A DNA stretch of 14,805 nucleotides. Origin: Candidatus Hodarchaeota archaeon. Lineage in GTDB: Archaea; Asgardarchaeota; Heimdallarchaeia; Hodarchaeales; Hodarchaeaceae. Positions 14,493 through 14,805 of this stretch are shown here, one piece after another. The notes beneath the pieces were generated by a model. The model searched no databases, was not told the origin of the DNA, and worked only from the letters and a program-made list of their open reading frames with translations. Location: assembly GCA_016840285.1 (NCBI GenBank), contig JAEOSR010000077.1, forward strand, positions 1 through 14,805, read 5' to 3'. The number at the start of each line of letters is the position of its first letter. Position 1 is the first letter of the stretch. A program made the translations under genes and the position numbers.

Positions 14493-14600
14493 GGATCCGT
14501 GGCTTAGCCTGGATAGAGTTTATAGGTAAATCTATCTCCTTGAAAGAGCGGCGGCCTTCTAAGTCGCAGGTCGGGGGTTCAAATCCCCTCGGATCCGCCA
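14493..14600 (+). tRNA. tRNA-Arg(TCT) with a 30-nt D-arm insertion
   Basis: The acceptor arms GGATCCG (14493-14499) and CGGATCC (14590-14596) pair fully. The anticodon stem GCGGC/GTCGC encloses the loop CTTCTAA with anticodon TCT (14558-14560), which reads AGA. The T arm is GGGGG-TTCAAAT-CCCCT, the discriminator is G14597, and CCA is encoded. The D-arm strand GATAGAG is interrupted by 30 nt; because AGAG flanks both sides, the ends can be placed from 14515-14544 to 14519-14548. Removing it restores GCTT-AGCCTGGAT-AGAGC. With the 14515-14544 choice a bulge-helix-bulge-like fold is possible: CTGG with CTTG, bulges ATA and AAA, then GAG/CTC. The helix has one mismatch and a G-T pair. Probably a non-canonical intron in a working gene. 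Confidence 0.85.
14515..14544 (+). other. Putative non-canonical intron in the tRNA-Arg(TCT) D arm
   Basis: This 30-nt insertion lies between the D loop and the 3' strand of the D stem, not at the usual 37/38 site. It is AT-rich and flanked by the direct repeat AGAG. The proposed cut points fall in the 3-nt bulges 14513-14515 and 14543-14545. The fold is imperfect, so splicing is inferred mainly from the intact remainder of the tRNA. Confidence 0.6.
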
Positions 14601-14619
14601 TTTTCACCTGACCAGAAGT

Positions 14620-14723
14620 GGACTCGTGGCTTAGCTTGGATAGAGCATCTGCCTCCTATTCTGATCGTTATTTGATTCCGAAGAGCCAGCAGAGGGTCGG
14701 GGGTTCAAATCCCCCCGAGTCCG
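14620..14723 (+). tRNA. tRNA-Arg(CCT) with a 29-nt intron at position 37/38
   Basis: The acceptor arms GGACTCG (14620-14626) and CGAGTCC (14716-14722) pair fully. The D arm GCTTAGCTTGGATAGAGC is intact, unlike its two neighbours. The anticodon stem TCTGC/GCAGA (14648-14652 and 14689-14693) surrounds a loop that becomes CTCCTAA once a 29-nt intron (14659-14687) is removed, giving anticodon CCT (14655-14657), which reads AGG. The intron junction fits a relaxed bulge-helix-bulge: CTCC against AGAG with one mismatch, bulges TAT and CCA. The T arm is GGGGG-TTCAAAT-CCCCC. CCA is not encoded (CTA follows the discriminator). Confidence 0.9.
14659..14687 (+). other. Canonical-site intron of tRNA-Arg(CCT)
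   Basis: The intron begins TTCTGATCG and ends GAAGAGCC, directly after anticodon-loop position 37. Its removal by the archaeal splicing endonuclease would leave a 7-nt loop. Confidence 0.8.
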
Positions 14724-14739
14724 CTAGTAAAGAATTCGT

Positions 14740-14805
14740 GGGCCCTTAGCTTAGCATGGATAGAGCTCCTAGATCGAGCTCCTAGATCGAGCGCTTGCCT
14801 CCGGA
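14740..14805 (+). tRNA. tRNA-Arg(CCG), 5' part, with a 26-nt D-arm insertion (truncated by window end)
   Basis: GGGCCCT begins the acceptor (14740-14746), followed by the D arm GCTTAGCATGGATAGAGC, which matches the two preceding tRNAs closely. Before the anticodon stem CTTGC (14794-14798) there are 26 extra nt made of two perfect 13-bp units (14767-14779 and 14780-14792). The anticodon loop begins CTCCGGA, giving anticodon CCG (14801-14803), which reads CGG. The window ends at 14805, so the 3' half, the T arm and any further intron cannot be seen. It is either a tRNA with a repeat-bearing intron or a damaged copy. Confidence 0.72.
14763..14792 (+). repeat. 13-bp tandem repeat inside the tRNA-Arg(CCG) D arm
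   Basis: GAGCTCCTAGATC is repeated twice and closed by a third GAGC (14763-14792). The two GAGCTC blocks are self-complementary and could form a 6-bp hairpin with a 7-nt loop. Removing 26 nt anywhere within the GAGC ambiguity restores a normal D arm. Confidence 0.85.

Noticed and set aside
1..14805. CRISPR array or phage module
   Set aside because: No regularly spaced repeats with unique spacers and no phage structural or Cas proteins were seen.

Overview
The window is AT-rich archaeal DNA holding a dense block of translation, RNA-decay and proteolysis genes, then a looser accessory half, then a run of tRNA-Arg genes. The organism is probably an Asgard (Promethearchaeota) archaeon or a close relative. 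The clues are the archaeal exosome/SBDS/proteasome order, apparent homologues of the eukaryote-type ribosomal proteins L38e and L22e, archaeal tRNA genes with introns, and a large secreted LVIVD-propeller/beta-helix protein. This assignment is inferred from protein content; no rRNA is present.

Region 1 (1-3861, minus strand) is a tight operon read psmA (proteasome alpha) - SBDS - rrp4 - rrp41 - rrp42, with rrp42 running off the left edge. Rrp4, Rrp41 and Rrp42 build the archaeal RNA exosome. SBDS acts in large-subunit maturation, and the alpha subunit forms the outer rings of the 20S proteasome. A 534-bp divergent spacer with inverted repeats (3862-4395) separates it from region 2 (4396-6515, plus strand): eIF5A - NAD kinase - Nob1 - L38e. 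A convergent UPF0147 gene follows (6529-6804, minus). The two divergent operons therefore make up one RNA/protein quality-control and ribosome-maturation locus.

Region 3 (6805-7907) is gene-poor and holds the truncated N-terminus of a TnpB (IS605 OrfB-type) protein. Region 4 (7908-9924, plus) has an unrecognised zinc-finger protein, an L22e-like ribosomal protein and a COG2108-type radical SAM protein. A dyad and a GAGA-loop hairpin lie directly before the radical SAM start. Region 5 (9981-13592, minus) has a 791-residue surface protein and a COG1313 (PflX-like) radical SAM protein. A small zinc-ribbon protein is divergent from it (13783-14112).

Region 6 (14493-14805) is an array of three tRNA-Arg genes (TCT, CCT, and a truncated CCG). 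The first and third carry 30- and 26-nt insertions at nearly the same place in the D arm, and the second has an intron at the standard 37/38 site. These D-arm insertions are the most unusual feature seen here.

Several genes share a (G)GTGA ribosome-binding motif 5-7 nt before the start. This motif resolves start codons and shows that two apparent GTG starts are really part of the Shine-Dalgarno sequence.
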